Positions 1 through 5,223 of a stretch of DNA of 5,223 bases are shown piece after piece. A program made the translations under genes and the position numbers. Source of the DNA: Aquirufa sp. GTDB taxonomy: Bacteria; Bacteroidota; Bacteroidia; Cytophagales; Spirosomataceae. Under the pieces are notes generated by a model that worked only from the letters and a program-made list of their open reading frames with translations, ran no database searches and was not told the origin of the DNA. Within the stretch, counting starts at the first letter, position 1, and every line of letters begins with the position of its first letter. The stretch spans positions 1-5,223 of the forward strand of contig JAURHT010000132.1 in the NCBI GenBank assembly GCA_030833145.1, in the 5' to 3' direction.

Positions 1-17
1 AGCGTCCTAGTAAAACT

Positions 18-39
18 AAAAGCACCGATGGTGCTTTTT
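18..39. terminator. Rho-independent terminator, probably bidirectional
   Basis: A perfect 9-bp stem, AAAAGCACC pairing with GGTGCTTTT, closes on a 3-base GAT loop. On the plus strand it runs into TTTTTCGTTTT. On the minus strand the stem ends in TTTT followed by AGTTTT. It lies just downstream of the tRNA-Gly gene, so it most likely ends that transcript. The plus-strand T tract is at least as good, so it could also end a plus-strand gene lying left of the window. A TAG at 8-10 could be such a gene's stop, but too little sequence is present to say. Confidence 0.75.
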
Positions 40-46
40 CGTTTTG

Positions 47-119
47 AGCGAAAGACGGGGTTCGAACCCGCGACCTCGACCTTGGCAAGGTCGCGCTCTA
101 CCAGCTGAGCTACTTTCGC
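47..119 (-). tRNA. tRNA-Gly (anticodon GCC)
   Basis: Read on the minus strand, this folds into a complete cloverleaf. The 7-bp acceptor GCGAAAG pairs with CTTTCGC. The D stem is GCTC/GAGC with AGCTGGTA in the loop. The anticodon stem is CGACC/GGTCG around the loop TTGCCAA, so the anticodon is GCC, which decodes GGC and GGU. The 5-base variable loop is AGGTC. The T arm GCGGG/CCCGT carries the loop TTCGAAC. The base after the acceptor is T, the U73 discriminator expected for bacterial glycine tRNA. The next bases are CAA, so the 3' CCA end is not encoded and must be added by the CCA-adding enzyme. The gene stands alone between its promoter and a terminator, and is divergent from the Lrp-family gene. 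Confidence 0.97.
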
Positions 120-131
120 GTTTTGTGGATG

Positions 132-162
132 CAAAAATAAGCCCTCCTATTGAATTATGCAA
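132..162 (-). promoter_or_regulatory. Bacteroidota-type promoter of the tRNA-Gly gene
   Basis: On the minus strand TTG (162-160) is followed by a 20-base spacer and TATTTTTG (139-132). This matches the Bacteroidota primary-sigma pattern, a TTTG-like -33 box and TAnnTTTG at -7. The expected start point is about five bases further on, giving a leader of only about eight bases before the tRNA 5' end at 119. That placement is what a tRNA promoter should show. The site is visible in the sequence; its use is inferred. Confidence 0.7.
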
Positions 163-169
163 GTAGAAA

Positions 170-201
170 TAAAATTTTAGTGAAAATATTCTCTAAATTT
201 A
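170..201 (+). promoter_or_regulatory. Candidate promoter/operator region of the Lrp-family gene
   Basis: This AT-rich stretch lies just upstream of the regulator's ATG. TAAAATTTTA (170-179) is a perfect 10-bp palindrome. TAAATTTA (194-201) differs from the Bacteroidota -7 box TAnnTTTG only in its last base. No convincing -33 TTTG lies at the right distance. Lrp/AsnC proteins often bind AT-rich imperfect palindromes near their own start, so autoregulation is plausible, but nothing here proves it. The region also lies upstream of the divergent tRNA promoter. Confidence 0.25.
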
Positions 202-217
202 TGCTTTCGAAAAAAAT

Positions 218-688
218 ATGAGCATCAATAAACTCGACCAAACAGACCACAAATTACTGGAGATTCTGCAGCAAAATGCGAAGATCACTAACGCCCAATT
301 ATCCAAGGAAATTGGTCTATCTCCCGCTCCTACTTTGGAACGTGTAAAAAAATTAGAGACTTTAGGAATTATCCAAAGCTATCACGCTCAGGTGGATAGG
401 GAAAAAGTGGGCTTAGGCGTGAGCACGTTTGTGACGGTTACTTTGACGGGTCACAAGAAGCAGGTGACAGAGTCTTTCGTGAAACAAATCAACCAAATTC
501 CAGAGGTAATTGAGTGCCACCACGTGACGGGGTCTGGCGATTTTATGTTGAAAATTATTTCTAAAGATATTTCGACTTATCAGAAATTAATGCTCGAAAA
601 AATCAACGAAATCGAAGAAGTGGCTGCCACTTCCACGATGGTGATCCTGTCTTCATTCAAAGAAAGTAAGGTATTGCCTATTCCTTGA
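218..688 (+). CDS. Lrp/AsnC family transcriptional regulator
   Basis: A 156-residue protein with the usual length and two-part layout of Lrp/AsnC regulators. Residues about 4-65 form the winged helix-turn-helix: LDQTDHKLLEILQQNAKITN, then the recognition region around IGLSPAPTLERVKKLETLGI. Residues about 70-145 form the RAM (alpha-beta effector and oligomerisation) domain, with the ligand-loop motif TGSGDFML at about 104-111 and a short tail ending VLPIP. The family binds DNA as dimers to octamers and commonly responds to amino acids. Which effector and targets apply here cannot be told from the sequence. The ATG at 218 is chosen because the family N-terminus begins within a few residues of it. 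It is preceded by an A-rich run and no Shine-Dalgarno sequence, as is usual in Bacteroidota. The gene is divergent from tRNA-Gly and convergent with tgt, so it is probably a single-gene unit. Confidence 0.93.
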   Translation: MSINKLDQTDHKLLEILQQNAKITNAQLSKEIGLSPAPTLERVKKLETLGIIQSYHAQVDREKVGLGVSTFVTVTLTGHKKQVTESFVKQINQIPEVIECHHVTGSGDFMLKIISKDISTYQKLMLEKINEIEEVAATSTMVILSSFKESKVLPIP

Positions 689-690
689 TC

Positions 691-719
691 ATTCGCCGCG
701 CGCCAAACGCGCGCGCAAT
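691..719. terminator. GC-rich hairpin between convergent genes
   Basis: The 36-base gap between the regulator's stop and the tgt stop contains an imperfect hairpin. GCGCGC (698-703) pairs with GCGCGC (709-714) around a CAAAC loop. The stem continues with GC/GC and ATT/AAT after single-base bulges at 697 and 694. Its position between convergent stop codons suggests a shared transcription end. Neither strand shows a strong T tract after it, so it is not a textbook intrinsic terminator. Confidence 0.5.
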
Positions 720-724
720 CCTTA

Positions 725-1858
725 TTACAATCGATGCATAAATTGCGGGATCATTCGGTTTTTCCAAGCCGTAAAAGTTCCCGCTTGAATTTCCTTGCGT
801 GCCTCGCCTACCATCCAAAGATAGAAGCGTAGATTACACACACTCGCAATCATTGCGCCTAGCATTTCCTCGCATCTAACCAGATGGCGTAGGTATGATT
901 TCGTGTATTGGCCGTGTACGTCATTCACGAAATGAGGATCGATGACCGAAAAGTCAGACTCCCATTTCTTATTCTTGATATTGATAATCCCTTGCGTTGT
1001 AAAAATCATCCCGTTACGGGCATTTCGCGTAGGCATCACGCAGTCGAACATATCGATTCCGAGTGCAATGCCCTCCAAAATATTCGCTGGAGTCCCCACG
1101 CCCATGAGGTAGCGTGGCTTATCTTTGGGCAAAATATCTGTCACCTCATCCGCCATCGCGTACATATCTTCGACTGGCTCGCCCACAGATAAACCACCGA
1201 TAGCGTTACCGAAAGCACCTTTGGACGCAATATATTCTGCCGAAACTTTCCGTAAATCGGAGTAAACACTGCCCTGAACAATGGGGAATAAAGTCTGGTT
1301 ATAGCCGTATTTCGGATCCGTTTCGTCAAAACGTTTAATGCAACGATCCAGCCAGCGGTGCGTCATATCCATCGATTTGCGCGCATATTCATAGGTACAC
1401 GGATACGGCGTGCATTCGTCAAAAGCCATCATAATATCCGCCCCAATCGTACGCTGGATATCCATCACACCCTCAGGCGTAAAGTAGTGGATGCTGCCGT
1501 CGATATGTGATTTGAATTTGACCCCCTCTTCCTGGATTTTTCGGCCGGTTCCTGCCAAAGAATACACCTGATATCCTCCCGAGTCCGTCAAAATAGGCCC
1601 CTGCCAGCCATTAAATTTATGTAATCCGCCCGCTTTTTCGATCACCTCTAAACCCGGACGCAAGTACAAGTGATAGGTGTTTCCGAGGATGATTTGGGCC
1701 TTGATCGGATCCGTTAATTCTGAAATATGAACGCCCTTAACGGTCCCCGCAGTGCCTACAGGCATGAAAATGGGTGTTTGAATCGTCCCGTGATCTGTGG
1801 TAATTTCCCCTGCGCGCGCCTTCGAGCTAGGATCCGTGTGGCTAATTGAGAATTTCAT
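725..1858 (-). CDS. tgt: Queuine/preQ1 tRNA-ribosyltransferase (TGT)
   Basis: A complete 377-residue tRNA-guanine transglycosylase, the usual bacterial length. The enzyme swaps guanine-34 for preQ1 in GUN-anticodon tRNAs (Asp, Asn, His, Tyr) on the way to queuosine. Landmarks in order: TPIFMPVGTAGTVKG (28-42), GNTYHLYLRPG (59-69), TDSGGYQV (91-98, with D92 the predicted general base), FDECTPYP (146-153), PIVQG (192-196), GGLSVGEP (221-228), LMGVGTP (251-257) and FDCVMPTRNARNG (271-283, with D272 the predicted nucleophile). The zinc site is abnormal: positions matching Cys-x-Cys-x2-Cys...His of E. coli TGT are F310, N312, H315 and C341. The fold around them (YLRHL, NLRFYLW) is intact. The ATG at 1858 fits the family start, with no Shine-Dalgarno sequence. 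No queuosine-pathway neighbour is visible. It follows the large dehydrogenase gene on the same strand but is separated from it by a palindromic repeat. Confidence 0.98.
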   Translation of the reverse strand: MKFSISHTDPSSKARAGEITTDHGTIQTPIFMPVGTAGTVKGVHISELTDPIKAQIILGNTYHLYLRPGLEVIEKAGGLHKFNGWQGPILTDSGGYQVYSLAGTGRKIQEEGVKFKSHIDGSIHYFTPEGVMDIQRTIGADIMMAFDECTPYPCTYEYARKSMDMTHRWLDRCIKRFDETDPKYGYNQTLFPIVQGSVYSDLRKVSAEYIASKGAFGNAIGGLSVGEPVEDMYAMADEVTDILPKDKPRYLMGVGTPANILEGIALGIDMFDCVMPTRNARNGMIFTTQGIINIKNKKWESDFSVIDPHFVNDVHGQYTKSYLRHLVRCEEMLGAMIASVCNLRFYLWMVGEARKEIQAGTFTAWKNRMIPQFMHRL

Positions 1859-1862
1859 AGCG

Positions 1863-1870
1863 CAAAGCTA
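1863..1870 (-). promoter_or_regulatory. -7-like box directly upstream of tgt
   Basis: TAGCTTTG on the minus strand matches TAnnTTTG exactly and ends only four bases before the tgt ATG. If used, transcription would start at or next to the start codon, giving an almost leaderless message. TTTG copies further up, inside the heptamer array, lie 11 and 25 bases away instead of the usual 19-20. A weaker TTTA lies at 18. The match is therefore incomplete and the box may itself be a degenerate unit of the repeat. Confidence 0.3.
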
Positions 1871-1875
1871 AATAT

Positions 1876-1903
1876 AAAGCACAAAGAATAAAGCACAAAG
1901 AAT
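1876..1903 (+). repeat. Left heptamer array (four AAAG-units)
   Basis: Four 7-base units lie head to tail: AAAGCAC, AAAGAAT, AAAGCAC, AAAGAAT. This is also a perfect two-copy 14-bp tandem repeat. The preceding AAAGCTAAATAT (1864-1875) looks like a further degenerate pair that has lost two bases. The array forms most of the left arm of the palindromic element and lies in the 5' region of tgt. Confidence 0.85.
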
Positions 1904-1924
1904 AGATATTGATTGAATTTCGTC

Positions 1925-1935
1925 GTCCTCCGGAC
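1925..1935. repeat. Small triloop hairpin GTCC-TCC-GGAC
   Basis: A perfect 4-bp stem with a three-base loop inside the palindromic element. On the minus strand it reads GTCCGGAGGAC followed by GACGAAAT. From memory, hairpins of this kind recur in intergenic DNA of Bacteroidota and resemble REP-type foot structures. I cannot confirm dispersal from this window. Confidence 0.5.
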
Positions 1936-1959
1936 TATGTCAAAAACATTTCACGAATC

Positions 1960-1972
1960 GTTGCAAAGCAAC
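1960..1972. repeat. Small triloop hairpin GTTGC-AAA-GCAAC
   Basis: A perfect 5-bp stem with a three-base loop, in the inner part of the palindromic element and 24 bp from the first hairpin. On the minus strand it reads GTTGCTTTGCAAC and is followed by GATTCGTGAAAT, echoing the GACGACGAAAT that follows the first hairpin. The two may be diverged copies of one unit. Confidence 0.5.
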
Positions 1973-1975
1973 AAC

Positions 1976-2010
1976 CAACTTTATACTTTATGCTTTATTC
2001 TTTGTGCTTT
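1976..2010 (-). repeat. Right heptamer array (five AAAG-units, inverted)
   Basis: Read on the minus strand from 2010, the units are AAAGCAC, AAAGAAT, AAAGCAT, AAAGTAT and AAAGTTG, all in the same 7-base phase. The first two match the left array exactly. The next two each differ by one base from the unit they pair with. The fifth has no partner on the left. The array begins 13 bp after the stop codon of the dehydrogenase gene. Confidence 0.8.
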
Positions 2011-2022
2011 ATATTATCCGCA

Positions 2023-5000
2023 TTATTCCACTTTCATCACCCCATTCATAATCCTCCAGTGACCTGGGAACGTACACAAGAATGGATAATTACCTGGAAC
2101 ACTAGGTGCTTTGAAGACCACTTTGACGCGGCCATCAGATTCCACTAATGGCGTGTAGGCTAGCACTTCTGGCATCGCAGGAATGTAGTTTTTCGCCGCG
2201 CCATCTGCTGCCGTGATCATTTTGTCTGCGGCTAAACCGATTTTTTCTTGGCTTCCTAAAGCGCCTAAAACCCAGTTGTGTTGCATCGCATCGACGTTTT
2301 CGAAGATCAACTCAACTGTTGCTCCGGCTGGAACGGTGAATTCCGCTGGGCTGTATTTCATTGCTTCTTTGATGGTCATAATCGTACGTTTCACGACTAC
2401 TCCTTTCACCTCGGCTGTTGGAATTTCTACTTTCCAAAGACCCGCCAAACGCTCATATGCCTCCAATTCTTGCGGACGTAATTGCTTGCCTAGGCCTTTC
2501 AAGAAATCCGTATTTTCAGCTGATAAATCTGCCGCACGTTTCGCATTCCAAGTCGCTGAAGCACCTTTCAAGGCAGCACCCATTGTAGGGCCAGCTGGTT
2601 GTTTGATGGAGCGTAATAAAGCGACGATATCGTTCGCAGAATCATCAGAAGTCATTCCGCGGAACGATTTCTCTACGATGTACGAGCCTAAATCTGCAGG
2701 TAAGGAAACCACGATGGGTTGTCTGAAGATATTATTGTTGCGATTCGATTCCCCTAATACGGCTTTCGTATCTAAAGCAATTTCCATCACGTAATTGCCT
2801 GCTTCGTCTGCCGTCCAACCTAGGTTTCCTGTCCATGGACCGTTGTTATTTTTCACGACCGAAACTATTTCGCCTGGAGCAGCTCCGTCAGTAAACGTGT
2901 AGGATTCCAAATCCGTACGACGGCCCATTCCTTCGATTTTGACGGTTAGAGGAAGTGGGGCGCCTTTTGGCAAGGCTTTGTCGCCTCTGTTTTTCACGCG
3001 GATCACGAAACTCGCACCTTCACGTAAACGGAAGTTTCCGCCTTTGATTTGTACTTCTTCCACGACTAAGTCTAGACCTGATTCCGTGCCAGCTGTCGAT
3101 GGGTTTTTCGCCTCTTTCGCTAATTTCTCTGCTACTACAGCTCCTGATTGAGCGCCTTGTTTCGCGATGAATGCGTTACGACGTGCAGGACCACCTGCCA
3201 TTACATAGGCCGCTAATGCATCTGGGATCCAGCGGTCTGTTGTTTTTTGAGAAACCGCAATTTTACGCGCCATCGCCGCTTCTACCGCAGGAGATGAAGG
3301 AGATTCGATTAAAGCTAAAATGGAATGCAATACGACTAAAGAGTCTTTGTCGTTCAACATTTTTTGGTCTAAAATCAATTTCGCCGAAGCCGCCGTACGA
3401 GGCAATACCTGCACCGCTTGCTTGCGCACCGCTGCCGATGTATGTTTCATCGCACGAGCTAAAGCATCCATAGGTAAAACGCCTAAACCTTCTAAGGTTC
3501 TAAGCGCGTGGATAGCACCTGGAGCGAGACCGATTTCATCGGTTTTGGCAGAACCTAAAAGCGCTACCAAAGCTGGAACCACGTCCTTATTTCCGCGTTC
3601 CACTAATAAACGCTGCGCTTGTAAACGCCAAAACAAGTTCGAATTACTCAAAGCCGCCACACATTCCGCCGGCGTTTTCAACGAAACCGGAGTATATTCT
3701 GGCGCCTTATTGTAGCCCACACGGTAGATACGACCGTGGGTAAAATCACGTAAATCCGTGTCATACGCATTACCTCCACCGTTCTTAAATCCTTGCGGAA
3801 CCGGGTTGTGTTGAATGATGTACGAATACCAGTCCGCCACCCAAACAGCTCCATCCGGCCCCACCTGCGCGAACACCGGAGAAACCCATTCGTCAGCCCC
3901 AGCTAGGAAATTGAAGGCTTCTTTGTCATTGAAATCAGAGCCAGTCGGCACTTGGCGATTCTGGTGAATCACGTGACCCGTCGGTTCTGAAACGAAGGCG
4001 ATTTGGTTCCAATATTCTTTGGGGAACGAACGAGCCGAATAGAAATTATGTCCAGCCGCGGCCGTAAATCCACCAAAAACATCGACCTGGCGCACTTTCT
4101 TCGTGATCGTCCGCATGTCCTTGTGCGTATCCGTATTTTTGGAACCATTCAAGGTCATAGGCGCATGCCAAATATCGCGGTGCGGAATGGCCATATACCA
4201 CCCGTGCGCGTTATTTGCCGTCGAACCGAAGACATCGCCCGCCTCATTGAAGTCGAAACCCCAGGTATTATTCGAAGTCGTCGTCATGTGTTCCATCTTC
4301 GAACCATCTGGCTTAAAGCGGAAGAATGCCTGCGCAAATTGAAGCGAATCAGCTCCCACTTTGCCCTTATATCCTGAATAACCCACGCAACCCCAGATCC
4401 AGTTATCGAATCCATAATGCAAATTCGATGGCCCAGCATGTGTATCACCAGTTCCAAAACCGGTGAACAAAATCTTCTTCTCATCCGCCACATCATCGCC
4501 ATTCGTGTCTTTCAACAAGATCATGTGGGGCGCCTGCGAAATGATCAAACCTCCATTCGCGAACACCATCCCCGTAGGAATGCTCAGGCCTTCCGCCCAT
4601 TTCGTGAATTTATCTGCTTTGCCATCTTTGTTCGTGTCTTCACACAACAAGATGTAATCGCTTCCACCGGTTTCTTTGCGTTCGTTTGGATAGTCTTTGG
4701 TGATCAAAACGTACAAACGTCCGCGCTCATCCCAGGCCATCGCAATGGGGTGCATCACGTTCGGCTCTGAGGCGAAAACCTGCAAATTAAAGTCCACCGG
4801 AACTTGAATAAACTTCACAGATTCCTCCGGGCTTAAAGGCAATTGTTGCAATTGAGCGCCTTCGCGTTTCTCGTAATTAGGCAATTTCGCTTCGCGGTAT
4901 TTCAATACCGGAATGTTCAATGCCGTTAATAAGGCTCTTTTTTCTGCCCCTACCGCATGCAAAATTCCTTGCGTCACTAGATCTTGAAATCCTTCGGTTT

Positions 5001-5223
5001 CCCAAGTGCGCTCGTCGTGACCATAAGCTGTGTAAAACACATTTCCTTTTCCGTAGGTACGCGTCCAAGTATAAGGTTCGGTGGTGGCACCGGGCTTATC
5101 TTTGGCCTGCTCAGGTCCTAGAATTCGTGATTGCCAAATCTGGTTATCCGGCTGCAATTGGCTGTGCAAATAGGTCTCGTCGACCGTCTTGATCTTCACG
5201 TAGGTATTCGCCTCGTTTTTCAC
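2023..5223 (-). CDS. ThuA / PVC-type dehydrogenase / CARDB / azurin-like cupredoxin fusion protein (5'-partial)
   Basis: At least 1066 residues of a multidomain oxidoreductase; the reading frame is open at the window edge, so the start and any signal peptide lie outside. The GTG at the edge is unlikely to be the start because it would cut a domain in half. Residues below count from the edge. 1-95: C-terminal end of a ThuA-like domain (YTWTRTYGKGNVFYTAYGHD). About 135-505: PVC-type membrane-bound dehydrogenase beta-propeller, with Ca-loop-like DTNKDGKAD and DTNGDDVAD, GPDGAVWVADWY and HGRIYRV. About 515-710: helical HEAT-like repeats. About 716-840: CARDB-like beta domain. About 940-1066: azurin-type cupredoxin with ligands H982, C1050, H1055 and M1059 in QHNW and CTFPGHWRIM. 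No CxxCH haem motif is present in this part. Most likely it is an exported sugar or polyol oxidoreductase handing electrons to its own copper site. The domains are well supported, but the substrate is unknown and the reaction is inferred. Confidence 0.9.
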   Translation of the reverse strand: MKNEANTYVKIKTVDETYLHSQLQPDNQIWQSRILGPEQAKDKPGATTEPYTWTRTYGKGNVFYTAYGHDERTWETEGFQDLVTQGILHAVGAEKRALLTALNIPVLKYREAKLPNYEKREGAQLQQLPLSPEESVKFIQVPVDFNLQVFASEPNVMHPIAMAWDERGRLYVLITKDYPNERKETGGSDYILLCEDTNKDGKADKFTKWAEGLSIPTGMVFANGGLIISQAPHMILLKDTNGDDVADEKKILFTGFGTGDTHAGPSNLHYGFDNWIWGCVGYSGYKGKVGADSLQFAQAFFRFKPDGSKMEHMTTTSNNTWGFDFNEAGDVFGSTANNAHGWYMAIPHRDIWHAPMTLNGSKNTDTHKDMRTITKKVRQVDVFGGFTAAAGHNFYSARSFPKEYWNQIAFVSEPTGHVIHQNRQVPTGSDFNDKEAFNFLAGADEWVSPVFAQVGPDGAVWVADWYSYIIQHNPVPQGFKNGGGNAYDTDLRDFTHGRIYRVGYNKAPEYTPVSLKTPAECVAALSNSNLFWRLQAQRLLVERGNKDVVPALVALLGSAKTDEIGLAPGAIHALRTLEGLGVLPMDALARAMKHTSAAVRKQAVQVLPRTAASAKLILDQKMLNDKDSLVVLHSILALIESPSSPAVEAAMARKIAVSQKTTDRWIPDALAAYVMAGGPARRNAFIAKQGAQSGAVVAEKLAKEAKNPSTAGTESGLDLVVEEVQIKGGNFRLREGASFVIRVKNRGDKALPKGAPLPLTVKIEGMGRRTDLESYTFTDGAAPGEIVSVVKNNNGPWTGNLGWTADEAGNYVMEIALDTKAVLGESNRNNNIFRQPIVVSLPADLGSYIVEKSFRGMTSDDSANDIVALLRSIKQPAGPTMGAALKGASATWNAKRAADLSAENTDFLKGLGKQLRPQELEAYERLAGLWKVEIPTAEVKGVVVKRTIMTIKEAMKYSPAEFTVPAGATVELIFENVDAMQHNWVLGALGSQEKIGLAADKMITAADGAAKNYIPAMPEVLAYTPLVESDGRVKVVFKAPSVPGNYPFLCTFPGHWRIMNGVMKVE

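Larger units (their letters stand above)
1871..2015. repeat. 145-bp palindromic element with 34-bp inverted ends (MITE-like)
   Basis: The left arm (1871-1904) and the right arm (1982-2015) are reverse complements over 34 bp with only two mismatches; the outer 25 bp are identical. They enclose 77 bp that hold two short triloop hairpins. The element fills nearly all of the gap between the large gene's stop, 7 bp away, and the tgt start, 12 bp away. There is no coding capacity and no obvious target-site duplication. It could be a small non-autonomous mobile element, a dispersed intergenic palindrome, or a transcript-processing or termination structure. One genome window cannot separate these. 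The arms are AT-rich and not followed by a T tract. Confidence 0.88.

Noticed and set aside
836..931. A frameshift or sequencing error as the cause of the missing zinc cysteines in tgt
   Set aside because: The reading frame and flanking motifs (DP before, YLRHL and NLRFYLW after) stay aligned with exact family spacing, so the residues are substitutions.
908..1192. 94-codon plus-strand reading frame
   Set aside because: It is antisense to the conserved C-terminal half of tgt and is a shadow frame.
1876..2010. Short regularly spaced repeats as a CRISPR array
   Set aside because: The units are 7 bp, directly adjacent and without unique spacers. The two arrays are inverted relative to each other and no cas gene is present.
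1871..2015. The long inverted repeat as a standard intrinsic terminator of the dehydrogenase gene
   Set aside because: The arms are AT-rich, the loop is 77 bases, and no T tract follows the structure on either strand.
1909..2148. 79-codon plus-strand reading frame across the palindromic repeat and the end of the dehydrogenase gene
   Set aside because: It overlaps the conserved copper-site coding sequence on the other strand, reads through a non-coding repeat and shows no family signature.
2213..2794. 193-codon plus-strand reading frame
   Set aside because: It lies entirely inside the minus-strand dehydrogenase gene, whose CARDB and cupredoxin motifs explain the sequence. The opposite frame has no recognisable motif.
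4003..4377. 124-codon plus-strand reading frame
   Set aside because: It is antisense to the well-conserved propeller region of the large gene and has no independent support.
5221..5223. GTG at the window edge as start codon of the large gene
   Set aside because: Starting here would leave only the tail of the ThuA-like domain and no signal peptide. The frame is open at the edge, so the gene almost certainly continues beyond the window.

Overview
The window looks like a chromosomal stretch from a member of the Bacteroidota, probably Cytophagales-like. This is an inference from three things. The tRNA promoter fits the phylum's TTG / TAnnTTTG pattern. Start codons follow A/T-rich leaders with no Shine-Dalgarno sequence. 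The large protein joins ThuA, PVC-type dehydrogenase and cupredoxin domains, a combination I associate with that group. No phage, plasmid, CRISPR or transposase gene is visible.

Layout from left to right: a hairpin terminator (18-39); a tRNA-Gly(GCC) gene on the minus strand (47-119) with a recognisable promoter (132-162); an AT-rich divergent spacer; an Lrp/AsnC-family regulator on the plus strand (218-688); a GC-rich hairpin between convergent genes (691-719); and tgt, tRNA-guanine transglycosylase, on the minus strand (725-1858). A 145-bp palindromic repeat follows (1871-2015). Its 34-bp arms are built from AAAG-heptamers and enclose two small hairpins. The rest of the window is the 3' part of one very large minus-strand gene (2023 to beyond 5223).

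That large gene encodes at least 1066 residues: the end of a ThuA-like domain, a PVC-type membrane-bound dehydrogenase propeller, a HEAT-like helical region, a CARDB-like beta domain, and a C-terminal azurin-type blue-copper domain with a complete His-Cys-His-Met ligand set. No CxxCH haem motif occurs in the visible part. The simplest reading is an exported oxidoreductase that carries its own copper electron relay. Its substrate cannot be read from the sequence.

The genes do not form one obvious pathway. tRNA-Gly and tgt both concern tRNA, but tgt modifies GUN-anticodon tRNAs (Asp, Asn, His, Tyr), not Gly. The large gene and tgt are co-directional but separated by 164 bp containing the palindromic repeat, so co-transcription is uncertain. 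The most notable points are the fused dehydrogenase-cupredoxin, a TGT that has replaced all four canonical zinc ligands, and the heptamer-built inverted repeat.
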